Positions 1 to 8,374 of a DNA stretch of 38,474 bases are shown in pieces. Location of the stretch: contig JAFAGC010000005.1 in NCBI GenBank assembly GCA_023423065.1, positions 1 to 38,474 of the forward strand. The letters run 5' to 3'. The stretch's first letter is position 1; each line of letters opens with the position of its first letter. Origin of the DNA: Pseudomonadota bacterium (lineage in GTDB: Bacteria; Pseudomonadota; Gammaproteobacteria; Steroidobacterales; Steroidobacteraceae). Position numbers and translations under genes: made by a program. The notes beneath the pieces are model-generated. The model was not told the DNA's origin. It saw only the letters and a list, made by a program, of their open reading frames with translations, and searched no databases.

Positions 1-35
1 GGCCCGCCGCGCCCGCCCGCCCCCCCCGGCCATGC

Positions 36-200
36 TCAGCGCGATTCGCCGGTGAGATCCGCGGATCGCAGAAACTTTCCATTGTTGAGCACGCCGTAGA
101 CACGCGCGGTGGCGCTCACATCCAGGCTCGGATCCGCGCGGAACGCGATGCCTGCGTCCACCTGCTGGCTGACCTGCGCGACTGAGGGCGGGTGCGTCAG
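36..200 (-). other. Open reading segment after the kinase stop; unidentified
   Basis: On the minus strand the kinase frame stays open for 54 more codons after its TGA (201-203) and stops at 36-38. The translation looks protein-like: it contains QQVDAGIAFRADPSLDV followed by a segment rich in V, G, L and N ending LTGESR. There is no ATG and no clear ribosome binding site; the only plausible start is a GTG about 34 codons before the end. It could be a remnant, a small unrecognised gene or a non-coding open frame. I do not recognise it. Positions 1-35 are a C/G-rich low-complexity run with nothing assignable. Confidence 0.25.
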
Positions 201-2405
201 TCAGCTACGCGCCTGCGCCACCAACGACATCTCGAGCTTCACGCGATCGATGTCCGCCGGCTTCACGATGTAGGCATCGAAGCCCGCGCGCTCGCCGCGT
301 TGCACGTCGTTGTCGGCACCGTAGCCCGACATCGCCACGAGTCGGATGGACTGGCCGCGCGTGGCGCGGATTCCCTGTGCGGTCGCGTACCCATTCATCC
401 CGGGAAGCCCGATGTCGACAAATGCAATGTCGATGCCGGGTTCCTGTTCGATGAGCTCGACGCCGCGGATGCCATCCGCCGCTTCGAGGACTTCATGTCC
501 ATCCAGTTCCAGCAACATGCGCAGGCTCATTCGCGCATCGTCGTTGTCCTCGATCAACGCGACTCGCAGCCTGCGCGATGACTCGGGCTCCAGTGCTTCG
601 GTCGCCGACACGGCCGGCGGCTCGATCGCGGGCAGTCTCACCGCGAACTCGGCGCCCTTTCCGGAACCGGCGCTGTGCGCTTCCGCGCTGCCGCCATGCA
701 GCTCCGCCAGTCGTCTGACCAGCGTCAGGCCGATGCCCAGTCCGCCTTGCGCGCGGTCGAGTGCGCGCTCGCCCTGCACGAACAGATCGAACACGCGGGG
801 CAGCAGCTCCGGCTCGAGTCCGATGCCCGTGTCGCTGACACCGATGACCGCCGTTTGATCTTCTTGCCGTACGGAAACGCGGATCTTCCCTCCCATGGGC
901 GTGTACTTGACGGCGTTGGTGACTAGATTGGTCACGATCTGATCGATGCGCGTGGAGTCCGCGCTGACCCACACGGGGTCGACTTGCAGCTCGAGCGTGT
1001 GCCCGGAAAACCGCCCCGTGGCGCGCAGGCCTTCGACACAGTTGCGCACCAGCACGGATAGATCGAGCGGACCGCGCGTCAACGAGATCTTGCCGAGAAT
1101 CACCCGCCCCGCATCCAGCAGATCGTCCGTGAGCCGCGCGAGATGCCTTGCCTGGCGATTGATGATGGCCGCGGCCGCGGCACTGCCCGCGTCGAGGGAG
1201 GCACGGTTCTTGTCCACGATCTGTGATGCATTGGTGATGGCCGCGAGAGGATTGCGCAACTCGTGGCCCAGCATCGCCAGGAATTCGTCTTTCGCCCGGC
1301 TCGCGTTTTCCGCCGCGAGCCTGGCTTCCCGTTCGCGTTCGAATGCGGCCTCGCGCGCATCGTGAGCGGCGCCCATGGCCACGGCGACGCGCCGAACCTC
1401 CGGCAGGCGCGAGTTGGGCATGCCCGGCGCCTTTCCACTGCCGAGCAGCAACGCCTGCTGCTCCAGCTCGCGCATCGGCCGGACGATGGTACGTCCCACG
1501 AGCAACGCCGCGCCCAGGCCCAGCAACATCGACAGCAGCAACGATCCACCGAGGATCAGATAGGACCGATAGATGGGACCATCGACGACCTGCAACGGAA
1601 TGCCGGCCGCGATCCACCAGCCGGACACCATCGAGCGGCGAAACACCGTGTAGACCGGCACGCCTTCGCGCGTGTCGGTTCGGGAGATTCCCTGCGTCGA
1701 CCCGGAGCGCAGGAATCTCAGCAGCGTCGTGGAAGCGGGTTTGCCGACGGATTCGGCATGGTTGAGCGTGCGCGCCACGATGTTGTAGTTGCGATCGAAG
1801 ATCGCGATCACGCCGGGCTGTGTGATGCTCTGCGTATTGAGCAGGTCGAGCATGGCCTCGGGCCGGATTCGCGCGCTGAGCACATATCGCACTTCACCGT
1901 TCCGTACGTACGGAATGTGCACCGACGCGGCGTATTCATTGAATACCGGAGTCCGCTCGATATTGCCCACGACGGACTGCTTCGTGCGAATGACCTCCGT
2001 CACCGCAACCTCCTCCGGCGCCGAGGGCGGCGCGGTCGCCCCGGAGTAGCGTGCATTCATGACCTGGCCATGCTCGTTCGAAACGACGACGTTCATCCAC
2101 GAGGGGCGGCGTGTCATGAGCTGGATGGCCTCTTCCTTGAGACCCTCGAAGTTCTCCCGGACCAGTCTCGGACTGGCGGCGAGCACGTCGAGGGATGCGA
2201 TCGCGGTCTGCAATTCGGAGTCGATCGCACTGAGCAACGCCAGCATCGTGTCGTCGTGCGCGCGCAGCAGACGCTCGCGCTGGTCGTGTGCACTGCTGAT
2301 CAGCTGCGCGAATGCCACGACCGCCAACGGGACCAGGCTGGCCAGGGCGACGAGGAATACCCGGCGTTCGAGCGGGTTGAGTGTCAGGGAACGAAACGAG
2401 GGCAT
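201..2405 (-). CDS. Hybrid sensor histidine kinase with C-terminal receiver domain
   Basis: This is a 734-residue inner-membrane sensor. A first membrane segment lies near residues 16-36. A periplasmic sensing region (probably dCache-like, with FDRNYNIVARTLNH) follows, then a second membrane segment near 281-305 and a short HAMP-like linker. The HisKA box is FLAMLGHELRNPLAAI with phospho-accepting His381. The ATPase domain shows the N box (VTNLVTNAVKYTP), DTGIGL and a GGLGIGLTLV G-box. The receiver domain near 613-730 has acidic EDND, Asp664 in FVDIGLPG and Lys715 in YIVKPAD. Phosphate would pass from His381 to Asp664 and then perhaps to an unlinked Hpt protein; an Hpt-domain gene lies at 16765-17187, but no link is shown. 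The ATG follows a GGAG. No dedicated response regulator is adjacent, so the output is unknown. Confidence 0.93.
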   Translation of the reverse strand: MPSFRSLTLNPLERRVFLVALASLVPLAVVAFAQLISSAHDQRERLLRAHDDTMLALLSAIDSELQTAIASLDVLAASPRLVRENFEGLKEEAIQLMTRRPSWMNVVVSNEHGQVMNARYSGATAPPSAPEEVAVTEVIRTKQSVVGNIERTPVFNEYAASVHIPYVRNGEVRYVLSARIRPEAMLDLLNTQSITQPGVIAIFDRNYNIVARTLNHAESVGKPASTTLLRFLRSGSTQGISRTDTREGVPVYTVFRRSMVSGWWIAAGIPLQVVDGPIYRSYLILGGSLLLSMLLGLGAALLVGRTIVRPMRELEQQALLLGSGKAPGMPNSRLPEVRRVAVAMGAAHDAREAAFEREREARLAAENASRAKDEFLAMLGHELRNPLAAITNASQIVDKNRASLDAGSAAAAAIINRQARHLARLTDDLLDAGRVILGKISLTRGPLDLSVLVRNCVEGLRATGRFSGHTLELQVDPVWVSADSTRIDQIVTNLVTNAVKYTPMGGKIRVSVRQEDQTAVIGVSDTGIGLEPELLPRVFDLFVQGERALDRAQGGLGIGLTLVRRLAELHGGSAEAHSAGSGKGAEFAVRLPAIEPPAVSATEALEPESSRRLRVALIEDNDDARMSLRMLLELDGHEVLEAADGIRGVELIEQEPGIDIAFVDIGLPGMNGYATAQGIRATRGQSIRLVAMSGYGADNDVQRGERAGFDAYIVKPADIDRVKLEMSLVAQARS

Positions 2406-2476
2406 CCAGCTCCAGTTTAACGTGTCCCGGAATTCACCTATGTAGGAGGATTACCGACGCCGGCTAGAATCCGCGC

Positions 2477-3406
2477 ATGTGCTATTCCGCCCAGATCCAG
2501 TCCGCATACACCAAGTATCTCCGCGAAACCGGCGCGGAGATGGACATCGACCAGTTCGTCGAGATCTTCGGCGCGCGGTTCTCGGATTCCAGCATTCGGA
2601 TCCCGCGCGCGGTCGAGCGCTGGTTCGACCAGCCGAAGACGGATGCGGAACGCAGGATCAAGTCGATGATCGACGAGTACCGCGCCGCCGAGACCACGAA
2701 GCTCGAACGCGAGGTGTTCGCGCAGAAGAAGCGGCTCGCCGATGCGGAACGCACGCTGCTCACCAAGACCACGAAGGCCGCGACGGAGAGCAAACGCATC
2801 GCGGCCGACAAGATCGAGAAGGCGCTGACGCGGCTCGAACGGCTCAAGGCCGAGAAACCGCACCCGGCCGAAGCGCGCATCTTCCCGATGCACTACGCGC
2901 CCATCGTGTTCCAGGACGGCAGCCGGCGCGTGATGCGCCTCGCGCGTTATCACTGCCGCAAGCCCAACGAGCCCGCGTTCATCGACCGCAAACTACCCGG
3001 CCTCTACAACGCGCGGCGCGACAGCCTGGGCAAGTACTGGCGCGAGCAGTTCGGCTTCTCGCATGCGGTGATGCTCGTCGAGTCGTTCTTCGAGAACGTG
3101 GATCGCGATGGCAGGAACCAGGTGCTGCACTTCGTCCCGAAGCCGGCAGGCACGATGCTGATCGCGTGCCTGTATTCGAAGTGGCTGGACCCGAAAGGCG
3201 GCGCGCCGCTGCTGTCGTTCGCGGCGATCACCGACGAGCCGCCGGCCGAAGTCGCGGCCGCGGGGCACGACCGGATGATCGTGAACCTCAAGCCCGAGTA
3301 TCTCGATACCTGGCTTTCACCCGCGGGTCACTCAACGGATGAACTGCAGAAAATCCTCGCGGACCACCAGACGCCTTACTACGAGCACGAGGTCATGGCG
3401 GCCTAA
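2477..3406 (+). CDS. SRAP-domain (HMCES/YedK-like) abasic-site protein with coiled-coil insertion
   Basis: Cys2 immediately follows the initiator Met, as required in SRAP proteins, whose N-terminal cysteine forms a covalent adduct with abasic sites in single-stranded DNA. Other family landmarks are visible: an NAR motif at Asn178 (GLYNARRDS), the acidic residue Glu202 in LVESFFENV, and His264 in GHDRMIVNL. The usual MCGR start is MCYS here. A charged, Lys/Glu/Ala-rich stretch at about residues 55-127 interrupts the early part of the domain and looks like a long helical hairpin or coiled coil. The protein is 309 residues, against about 220 for E. coli YedK. It is divergent from the kinase upstream, and its stop overlaps the stop of the convergent acetyltransferase by 4 bp. 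The family is clear; the role of the insertion is unknown. Confidence 0.85.
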   Translation: MCYSAQIQSAYTKYLRETGAEMDIDQFVEIFGARFSDSSIRIPRAVERWFDQPKTDAERRIKSMIDEYRAAETTKLEREVFAQKKRLADAERTLLTKTTKAATESKRIAADKIEKALTRLERLKAEKPHPAEARIFPMHYAPIVFQDGSRRVMRLARYHCRKPNEPAFIDRKLPGLYNARRDSLGKYWREQFGFSHAVMLVESFFENVDRDGRNQVLHFVPKPAGTMLIACLYSKWLDPKGGAPLLSFAAITDEPPAEVAAAGHDRMIVNLKPEYLDTWLSPAGHSTDELQKILADHQTPYYEHEVMAA

Positions 3407-3903
3407 TCCGCCCGCCACTCGTAGAAAATCAACGGCACCACCCCTTGCGCGCTGGGTCCGACCGCGCGAAAGCCGCATTTTTCATAGAACGCCCCGGCGC
3501 CTACCGGATGATCGTACGCATCCAGCCACAGCGCCTCAGCGTGCCATGACCTTGCCTTCACCTTGGCCTCCTCCATGAGCGCGCGCCCGACCCCGCATTT
3601 TCGAACGTCCGGCGCGACGGCCAGGCCGAGCACATAGAGCGCCCTCTTCGCGGGAGTGAAAGAGTCCGAATCGATGGCCCATTGCTGTGCGACCGCAAGG
3701 CGAACCGTACCGACGATGACGCCGTCGCGGCGCGCTACCAGCACGTGAGACGCGCGCATCTGCCGGGCCACCGCAGCGACGCTGGGAATCGCAGACCAGT
3801 GACCTTTCCCGAACTCGCGCGTCATGCCCCGCGCGACCTGCGTCCGCAGCGCGGCGATGGCCCGGGCATCGTCCAAGGTCGCCGGGGAAATCGATGTCGT
3901 CAA
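3403..3903 (-). CDS. GNAT-family N-acetyltransferase
   Basis: This is a cytoplasmic acetyl-CoA-dependent acyltransferase of about 166 residues. The GNAT core is seen as HVLVARRDGVIVGTVRL (motif C/D strand), LGLAVAPDVRKCGVGRALM (motif A with the acetyl-CoA loop) and FYEKCGFRAVG (motif B). No ATG fits the domain start. The best start is TTG at 3903, which overlaps the upstream GST stop in a TTGA arrangement and gives MTTSISPATLDDARAI. That implies translational coupling with the GST gene. The substrate cannot be told from sequence. Its stop shares four bases with the stop of the convergent SRAP gene, so no separate terminator fits between them. Confidence 0.82.
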   Translation of the reverse strand: MTTSISPATLDDARAIAALRTQVARGMTREFGKGHWSAIPSVAAVARQMRASHVLVARRDGVIVGTVRLAVAQQWAIDSDSFTPAKRALYVLGLAVAPDVRKCGVGRALMEEAKVKARSWHAEALWLDAYDHPVGAGAFYEKCGFRAVGPSAQGVVPLIFYEWRAD

Positions 3904-4580
3904 CAGCGACTCATGAAGGTGGGTACGGGACGGCCGGCCGCAGTCAACCATTGCGCCATGGCCCTGACCACCGTGCGCACGGGCGCGCGTTGCGACATGC
4001 GCTCGCGCCACGCGAGCAGATGCGGAGTCGCCTTGCCCAGCGGCGCGCCCTGCCGCTCGCCGAACAGCGCGGCCATGTAGAAGGCGATGTCGGCGTATGA
4101 ATAGCTGTCCGCCAGCCATTCTCTCGTCGCCAGGCGCGCGTCCATCCGCGCGTAGAAAGAATTGGCGGCGTGGATCGCCGCGCGCGCGGCCTCGCCCTCC
4201 AGGTCCTGCTGCAGGCCCATCAGCCGGATGACGTGCGGGAAGTAGACCTCGTCGGACTGATGTTCGAGTCCGCGCGCACGCGCGCGCGCCGCGGGCGTCG
4301 CGGGCCACAGCGCCGGATCGGGCGCAAGGTCCTCGAGGTACTCGAAGATCTGCGTCGAATCGAAAATCTCCAGGTCGCCGTGCACGAGCACCTGGCGCTT
4401 CGGATTGATCCGCAACACCTCCGGATGTTTTGGATCGTAGCCGCGCGTGGAATCGTAAGGGACCATCACCAGCTCGAAATCGAGTCCTTTCTCCAGGGCC
4501 GCGATCTGTGTCTTCGCGCCGAACATGCTGAGCGGGCCGGAATAGAGGATCGGCCGGTCCGTACTGTGGCTGTTTGTCAT
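3900..4580 (-). CDS. Glutathione S-transferase family protein (SspA-like fold)
   Basis: This 226-residue protein has an N-terminal thioredoxin-like GST domain (ILYSGPLSMFGAKTQIAALEKG, with the cis-proline region RQVLVHGDLEIFDSTQIFEYL) and an all-helical C-terminal domain ending near WRERMSQRAPVRT. The motif IFDSTQIFEYLED corresponds to the glutathione gamma-glutamyl binding segment (E/D-S) of the family. It may conjugate glutathione or act as a non-catalytic SspA-like factor; sequence alone does not decide. The ATG at 4580 leaves a 90-bp divergent gap to the next plus-strand gene. The downstream acetyltransferase starts inside its stop codon, so the two form an operon. Confidence 0.85.
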   Translation of the reverse strand: MTNSHSTDRPILYSGPLSMFGAKTQIAALEKGLDFELVMVPYDSTRGYDPKHPEVLRINPKRQVLVHGDLEIFDSTQIFEYLEDLAPDPALWPATPAARARARGLEHQSDEVYFPHVIRLMGLQQDLEGEAARAAIHAANSFYARMDARLATREWLADSYSYADIAFYMAALFGERQGAPLGKATPHLLAWRERMSQRAPVRTVVRAMAQWLTAAGRPVPTFMSRC

Positions 4581-4670
4581 CGCGAGATCATTACATTTTT
4601 GTGCCCGGTGAACAGACATGTCCTCCCGCCGCCTACAGTCGCCGCGGGAAACCTTGGCTAAGCTCCGAGC

Positions 4671-5351
4671 ATGCGTGGCTTCGACTTCAGCTCCTGGCAG
4701 GCGGTGCTCTCGACGCTGCTCGGTCTCGCCATCATCACCTTGCTCGGCGTGGGCATCCGGCTGCTCGTCATGCAGACGATCCAGCAACGCCGCGAGCGCG
4801 AGAATCGCCAGATCAACGAGCGGCTGCGTACGCTGATCGCCGCCTACAAGACGCTCGGCGGATCGTTCACGGGCGACCTGGCGGTCGATCCCACGCATCT
4901 GCGAGACCTGAGACTGCGCGAGCCCGAGGATGCGTACGCCCCATTGCCCATCCTCGTCTACGAGAGCACCGACCGTTCGCGCCGCATCCGCGACGCGGTC
5001 GAGGCCGCGCTGTCCGACATCATCCTGTTAGGCACCGAGGGGCAGGTCCGGCTCGCGGCCCGTGCCGCGACCGAGCTCGTCTCGGGCAAGCCCGTGCACA
5101 CACACGAACTCGTCATCAGCCTGCGCAACTTCATCCGCTCCGTGCTCGACCTCGATCCGATCGCGGCGGACGTCGAGATTCCGAAACAGGGCCCCGCCCG
5201 CCCGGCATCGGGAAAGCCCGGCGGCGACAAGGAAGGTGGCAGGGCGGGCGGCAAAACGGGTGGCGGCGGCATGGCCGCGAGCGCCGGGGCCGGCATGGGC
5301 ATGGGTTTCGGCCTCGGCGCCGCGACGGGCACCGAGGACGAGCGACACTGA
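4671..5351 (+). CDS. Membrane-anchored protein of unknown function with Gly-rich tail
   Basis: This 226-residue protein has one N-terminal membrane segment (about residues 11-34, LSTLLGLAIITLLGVGIRLLVM), then a basic, charged helical stretch (QQRRERENRQINERLRTL) likely facing the cytoplasm. A predicted helical domain follows, with VEAALSDIILLGTEGQVRLAARAATELV. From about residue 170 the protein becomes low-complexity, rich in Gly, Ala, Lys and Met. I do not recognise a named family. Its stop lies 4 bp from the stop of the convergent glycosidase gene. The start ATG is supported by the membrane segment beginning directly after it. Confidence 0.72.
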   Translation: MRGFDFSSWQAVLSTLLGLAIITLLGVGIRLLVMQTIQQRRERENRQINERLRTLIAAYKTLGGSFTGDLAVDPTHLRDLRLREPEDAYAPLPILVYESTDRSRRIRDAVEAALSDIILLGTEGQVRLAARAATELVSGKPVHTHELVISLRNFIRSVLDLDPIAADVEIPKQGPARPASGKPGGDKEGGRAGGKTGGGGMAASAGAGMGMGFGLGAATGTEDERH

Positions 5352-5355
5352 CTCG

Positions 5356-6507
5356 TCAGCGTTTCGCGAACTCTGCCTGCGCCTCGCTCGTGAGCGCCTT
5401 GATCTGATCGGACTCCGCCTGCCGATACGGCCTGCCATCCGGATGAAACACATCGTGGAACCACACCGTCGGCGGCGAAGTGTACGGTCGGCCGACGGAA
5501 TCCCACGGGTAGATAGTCTGCGTCTTTCCGGACACCAGTCCCCAGTTGATCATGCCTACGTCGTACTTGCGGGCGATCGGCAGCGAACTGTCGAACGTGG
5601 AGCCCGCGCTGCGCGCCAGGTACTCGGTGCAGAGGATGGGCCGGCCGTAGGTCTGCAGTTGCTCGATCTTGCGCTGGAGCGCCTCGGGCCAGTCGTAGAC
5701 GTGGAACGTGATGATGTCGGACTGCAGGAGCTGCACTCGTTCGACCGCGGTGAGGTTCTCCGGCTGCGACCAATCGTCTCGGATCCACACGCCCGAGGTC
5801 AGCGGCTGTGACGGGTTCGCCTCGCGGGCCCACTCGAACACCTGCGGAAGCAGCTCCGCGACGAGCCGAATCTTTTCCCTGCCCTCCGGTGAATCCGGCC
5901 CCGCGCCGCCATAGGCATTGTCGGGCTCGTTCCAGAGGTCCCAGCCGAGGATGCGTTCATCCTTGCCGAACGCGCGCAACACGCCCTGCACGTAGGCCTT
6001 TAGCCTCGGGTAGTTAGCCGCGTCCGCCAGGCCCGCCCGTCCCGGGCTTTGAACCCAGCCCGAATTGTGCACGCCGGGCTTGGGCTCGCGCTGCTTGCCG
6101 AGCCTGGGCTCGGAATCCCAGCACGAGTCGAAGAACACGAACAGCGGCTTGATGCCGTGTTTCGACGCGATGGCCAGGAACTGGTCGATGCGCTTCTTGA
6201 ATCCTTCCGCATCCTGCTCCCAGAGCAGGTCGTGCAGGTAGACGCGCATGGTGTTCATGCCGATGCCGGCGGCCCACGCCAGCTCCTGGTCTATCTGTTC
6301 GGGATTGAACGTCTCCGCCTGCCACATCTCGAGCTGGTTGATCGCATCGCGATTGATGTAGTTGCTGCCGACGAGCCAGCGATGCTTCGCGTACCACGCG
6401 TTCGCCTTCGCAGGGGACCACTGAGTGGTGTCCGCGAGCGCGGGGCCCGCAATCAGGAACGAGACCGCAAGCAGCAGGGATCCGAATGCAACGTGTTTCT
6501 TCACCAT
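5356..6507 (-). CDS. Secreted GH5-like (cellulase-family) glycoside hydrolase
   Basis: This 383-residue protein has a signal peptide (about residues 1-25, ending PALADTT), so it is exported. A TIM-barrel glycosidase of clan A is suggested by GWDLWNEPDN, where Glu194 would be the acid/base, and by ILCTEYLARS, where Glu295 would be the nucleophile. NTMRVYLHDLLWEQD and PLFVFFDSCWD match early barrel strands. The polysaccharide substrate (mannan, cellulose or xylan) cannot be fixed. A good GAGGAC Shine-Dalgarno precedes the ATG. It begins 4 bp after the antitoxin stop, so it is likely co-transcribed with the toxin-antitoxin pair or has a promoter inside the antitoxin gene. Confidence 0.85.
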   Translation of the reverse strand: MVKKHVAFGSLLLAVSFLIAGPALADTTQWSPAKANAWYAKHRWLVGSNYINRDAINQLEMWQAETFNPEQIDQELAWAAGIGMNTMRVYLHDLLWEQDAEGFKKRIDQFLAIASKHGIKPLFVFFDSCWDSEPRLGKQREPKPGVHNSGWVQSPGRAGLADAANYPRLKAYVQGVLRAFGKDERILGWDLWNEPDNAYGGAGPDSPEGREKIRLVAELLPQVFEWAREANPSQPLTSGVWIRDDWSQPENLTAVERVQLLQSDIITFHVYDWPEALQRKIEQLQTYGRPILCTEYLARSAGSTFDSSLPIARKYDVGMINWGLVSGKTQTIYPWDSVGRPYTSPPTVWFHDVFHPDGRPYRQAESDQIKALTSEAQAEFAKR

Positions 6508-6511
6508 GTCC

Positions 6512-6826
6512 TCAAGCAGCCTTGGGCACGAACTTCAGTCCCAACGCATGTGCCACTTTCAATACCGTACCAAAGCTTGGATTGCCCTGCGTGTCGAGCG
6601 CTTTGTGCAAACCGACTCGACTCATGCCCACTTCCTTCGCGAGTTTGGTGATTCCATACGCTCGCGCGATGTCACCCAGTGCGGCCGCGATCAATGTGGC
6701 ATCGTCGCCCGCCTCTTCCATGCAAGCCCTGAGGTAGGCCACAGCATCGACCTCGTTCTTCAGATAATCGGCCGCATCGAACCGCGAAAATTTTTGGCGC
6801 GGGGTGCGCTTGCCCGCAGACTTCAT
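6512..6826 (-). CDS. HigA-family antitoxin (addiction module antidote protein)
   Basis: This 104-residue DNA-binding antitoxin has the family layout: FDAADYLKNEVDAVAYLRAC at the start, ALGDIARAYGITKLAKEVGMSR forming the helix-turn-helix, and GNPSFGTVLKVAHALGL at the end. The ATG at 6826 overlaps the toxin stop in an ATGA arrangement, which fixes the start and gives the toxin-first order typical of this family. It would neutralise the neighbouring RelE-fold toxin and repress the operon by binding upstream. The alternative longer reading upstream is antisense-like sequence inside the toxin frame and is not credible. Confidence 0.92.
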   Translation of the reverse strand: MKSAGKRTPRQKFSRFDAADYLKNEVDAVAYLRACMEEAGDDATLIAAALGDIARAYGITKLAKEVGMSRVGLHKALDTQGNPSFGTVLKVAHALGLKFVPKAA

Positions 6827-7137
6827 TCCACGAGTTCCTCTGCCATGAGGCGTGCCCGTTTGATGTCTGCCGCCTGTGTACTTTTTTCGCCCGCGCATAG
6901 TAGGAACACCACCGACGTGCTTCGCCGCGTAAAGTAAACTCGATATCCGGGACCGTGATCGATACGCAGTTCGCTCACTCCGCCCCCGACGGAATGCGCG
7001 TCGCCGAAGTTTCCCAACGAGACCCTGCGAATCCTCGCAATCACGCGCACCCGCGCAGCCGCATCCGAAAGTTGGCGAAGCCACACGTCAAACGCTTTCG
7101 ACTTTCGTACTTCGAATTCTCGCGAATCGCCTGCCAC
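6823..7137 (-). CDS. RelE/HigB-type toxin
   Basis: This is a 104-residue RelE/ParE-superfamily toxin, probably a ribosome-dependent mRNA interferase. The family core GVSELRIDHGPGYRVYFTRR and the ending LLCAGEKSTQAADIKRA are clear, with FDVWLRQLSDAAARVRVIARI as the N-terminal helices. A GTG at 7137 gives MAGDSREFEVRKSKAF, a slightly extended version of the usual start; no strong Shine-Dalgarno is visible. It overlaps the antitoxin gene by 4 bp. The locus looks intact and should be active as a pair. Confidence 0.92.
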   Translation of the reverse strand: MAGDSREFEVRKSKAFDVWLRQLSDAAARVRVIARIRRVSLGNFGDAHSVGGGVSELRIDHGPGYRVYFTRRSTSVVFLLCAGEKSTQAADIKRARLMAEELVE

Positions 7138-7267
7138 AAGAAGCTTATTCCCGCTCGGAACGCCTGTAAACCATAGTTAACAAGGCATGTGCGTCGCTTA
7201 ACACCTTCGAAAATCTTCAATCGCGACAGAAATCCCGATACGATTCCGCGTCACTCAGGGGGATCTC
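7138..7267. promoter_or_regulatory. Divergent intergenic region, toxin-antitoxin / esterase
   Basis: This 130-bp spacer is AT-richer than its surroundings (ACCATAGTTAACAAGG in the middle) and separates the divergent toxin and esterase starts. Both promoters, and probably the antitoxin operator, should lie here. An AGGGGG Shine-Dalgarno at about 7257-7262 precedes the esterase ATG. I see no confident -35/-10 pair. Confidence 0.5.
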
Positions 7268-8374
7268 ATGCGTTCCAAGCCGACGTTTCGTCTCATCGCA
7301 TTGGTCACGGGTCTCGCACTGACCTTCGTCGCCACCGCGCAATCCCCGCGCCCTGCTCCTCCGACCCGCCCCGCCGACGGCCACGGCGCGCCGAAGTGGA
7401 CGGTGGTGAGCGGCGCCGGCCGGAACGCGCCGGTCGACGCCGAAGGCGATTTCCTGATCGGCCCCGAATACGCGCCCGCGCCCGAGCTCACGCCGGTCGA
7501 CGACGTTCCCGCTGGAACGGTCCAGCAGTTCACGATGGAATCGAAGGACAGCAAGTTCTATCCGGGCATCGCGCGCGACGCCTTCGGCACGGTAGACCCA
7601 AACAACCCGAAGACGCTGATCGTGCAGACGCACGAGCAGCCCTGGACGCGCGCGATCACCGTCTACATCCCCGCGCAATTGAAGCGCAATGAACCCGCGC
7701 CGTTCATCGTCGTGCACGACGGCCCGAAGCTCGGCGATCCGGACCGCACGCTGCCACGCGTGCTCGACAACCTCATCGCGCAGAAACGCGTCCCGCCGAT
7801 GATCGCGATCCTGATCCAGAACGGGGGCGGCGACGCCCAGGGCAGCCAGCGCGGCCTCGAATACGACACGATGTCCGGCAAGTTCGCCGAATTCATCGAG
7901 GCGGAAGTGCTGCCGCTCGTGGAGAAGAACTACGGCGTGAAGCTCACGCGCGATCCGGATCAGCGCGCGGCCATGGGCTGCAGCTCAGGCGCGGCCGCGG
8001 CATTCTCGATGGCATGGTTCCATCCCGAGTGGTACCGCCGCATCGTGAGTTACTCGGGCACCTACGTGAACCAGCAGTGGCCGTTCGATCCGGCGACGCC
8101 CGGTGGCGCCTGGGAGTATCACGCCTCGATCATTCCAAACAACCCGCCGAAGCCCATCCGCATCTGGATGCACGTCGGCGATCGCGACCTGTTCAACCCC
8201 AACGTCATGCGCGACGACATGCACGACTGGGTTGCCGCGAATCACCAGATGGCCGCGGCGCTCGAGGCCAAGGGCTACCACTATCAATACGTGTACGCGC
8301 TCGACTCCGGCCATTGCGACCGCAAGGTGCGGGAGCAGACGCTGCCGCAGGCGCTCGAGTGGGTCTGGAAGTAG
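7268..8374 (+). CDS. Secreted alpha/beta-hydrolase of the enterochelin-esterase-like family
   Basis: This 368-residue protein has a signal peptide (about 1-25, ending FVATAQS). It shows an esterase-family layout: strands ITVYIPAQ and PFIVVHDGPK, then a nucleophile elbow GCSSGA with Ser239 in a GxSxG context. An acidic loop VGDRDLF follows with Asp305 or Asp307, and the catalytic His349 lies in DSGHCDRK. Members of this group hydrolyse siderophore or sugar esters; the substrate here is unknown. The ATG follows AGGGGG. A palindrome GTTCCCGCTGGAAC lies inside the gene at 7505-7518 and encodes VPAG plus T. Its stop abuts the stop of the minus-strand META-domain fragment. Confidence 0.85.
   Translation: MRSKPTFRLIALVTGLALTFVATAQSPRPAPPTRPADGHGAPKWTVVSGAGRNAPVDAEGDFLIGPEYAPAPELTPVDDVPAGTVQQFTMESKDSKFYPGIARDAFGTVDPNNPKTLIVQTHEQPWTRAITVYIPAQLKRNEPAPFIVVHDGPKLGDPDRTLPRVLDNLIAQKRVPPMIAILIQNGGGDAQGSQRGLEYDTMSGKFAEFIEAEVLPLVEKNYGVKLTRDPDQRAAMGCSSGAAAAFSMAWFHPEWYRRIVSYSGTYVNQQWPFDPATPGGAWEYHASIIPNNPPKPIRIWMHVGDRDLFNPNVMRDDMHDWVAANHQMAAALEAKGYHYQYVYALDSGHCDRKVREQTLPQALEWVWK
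7505..7518. repeat. 14-bp palindromic motif GTTCCCGCTGGAAC
   Basis: This near-perfect palindrome has the same form as three copies near 23.6-24.4 kb. It sits in coding sequence and specifies Val-Pro-Ala-Gly-Thr. Whether this is a functional site or a codon coincidence cannot be settled from one copy. Confidence 0.4.
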
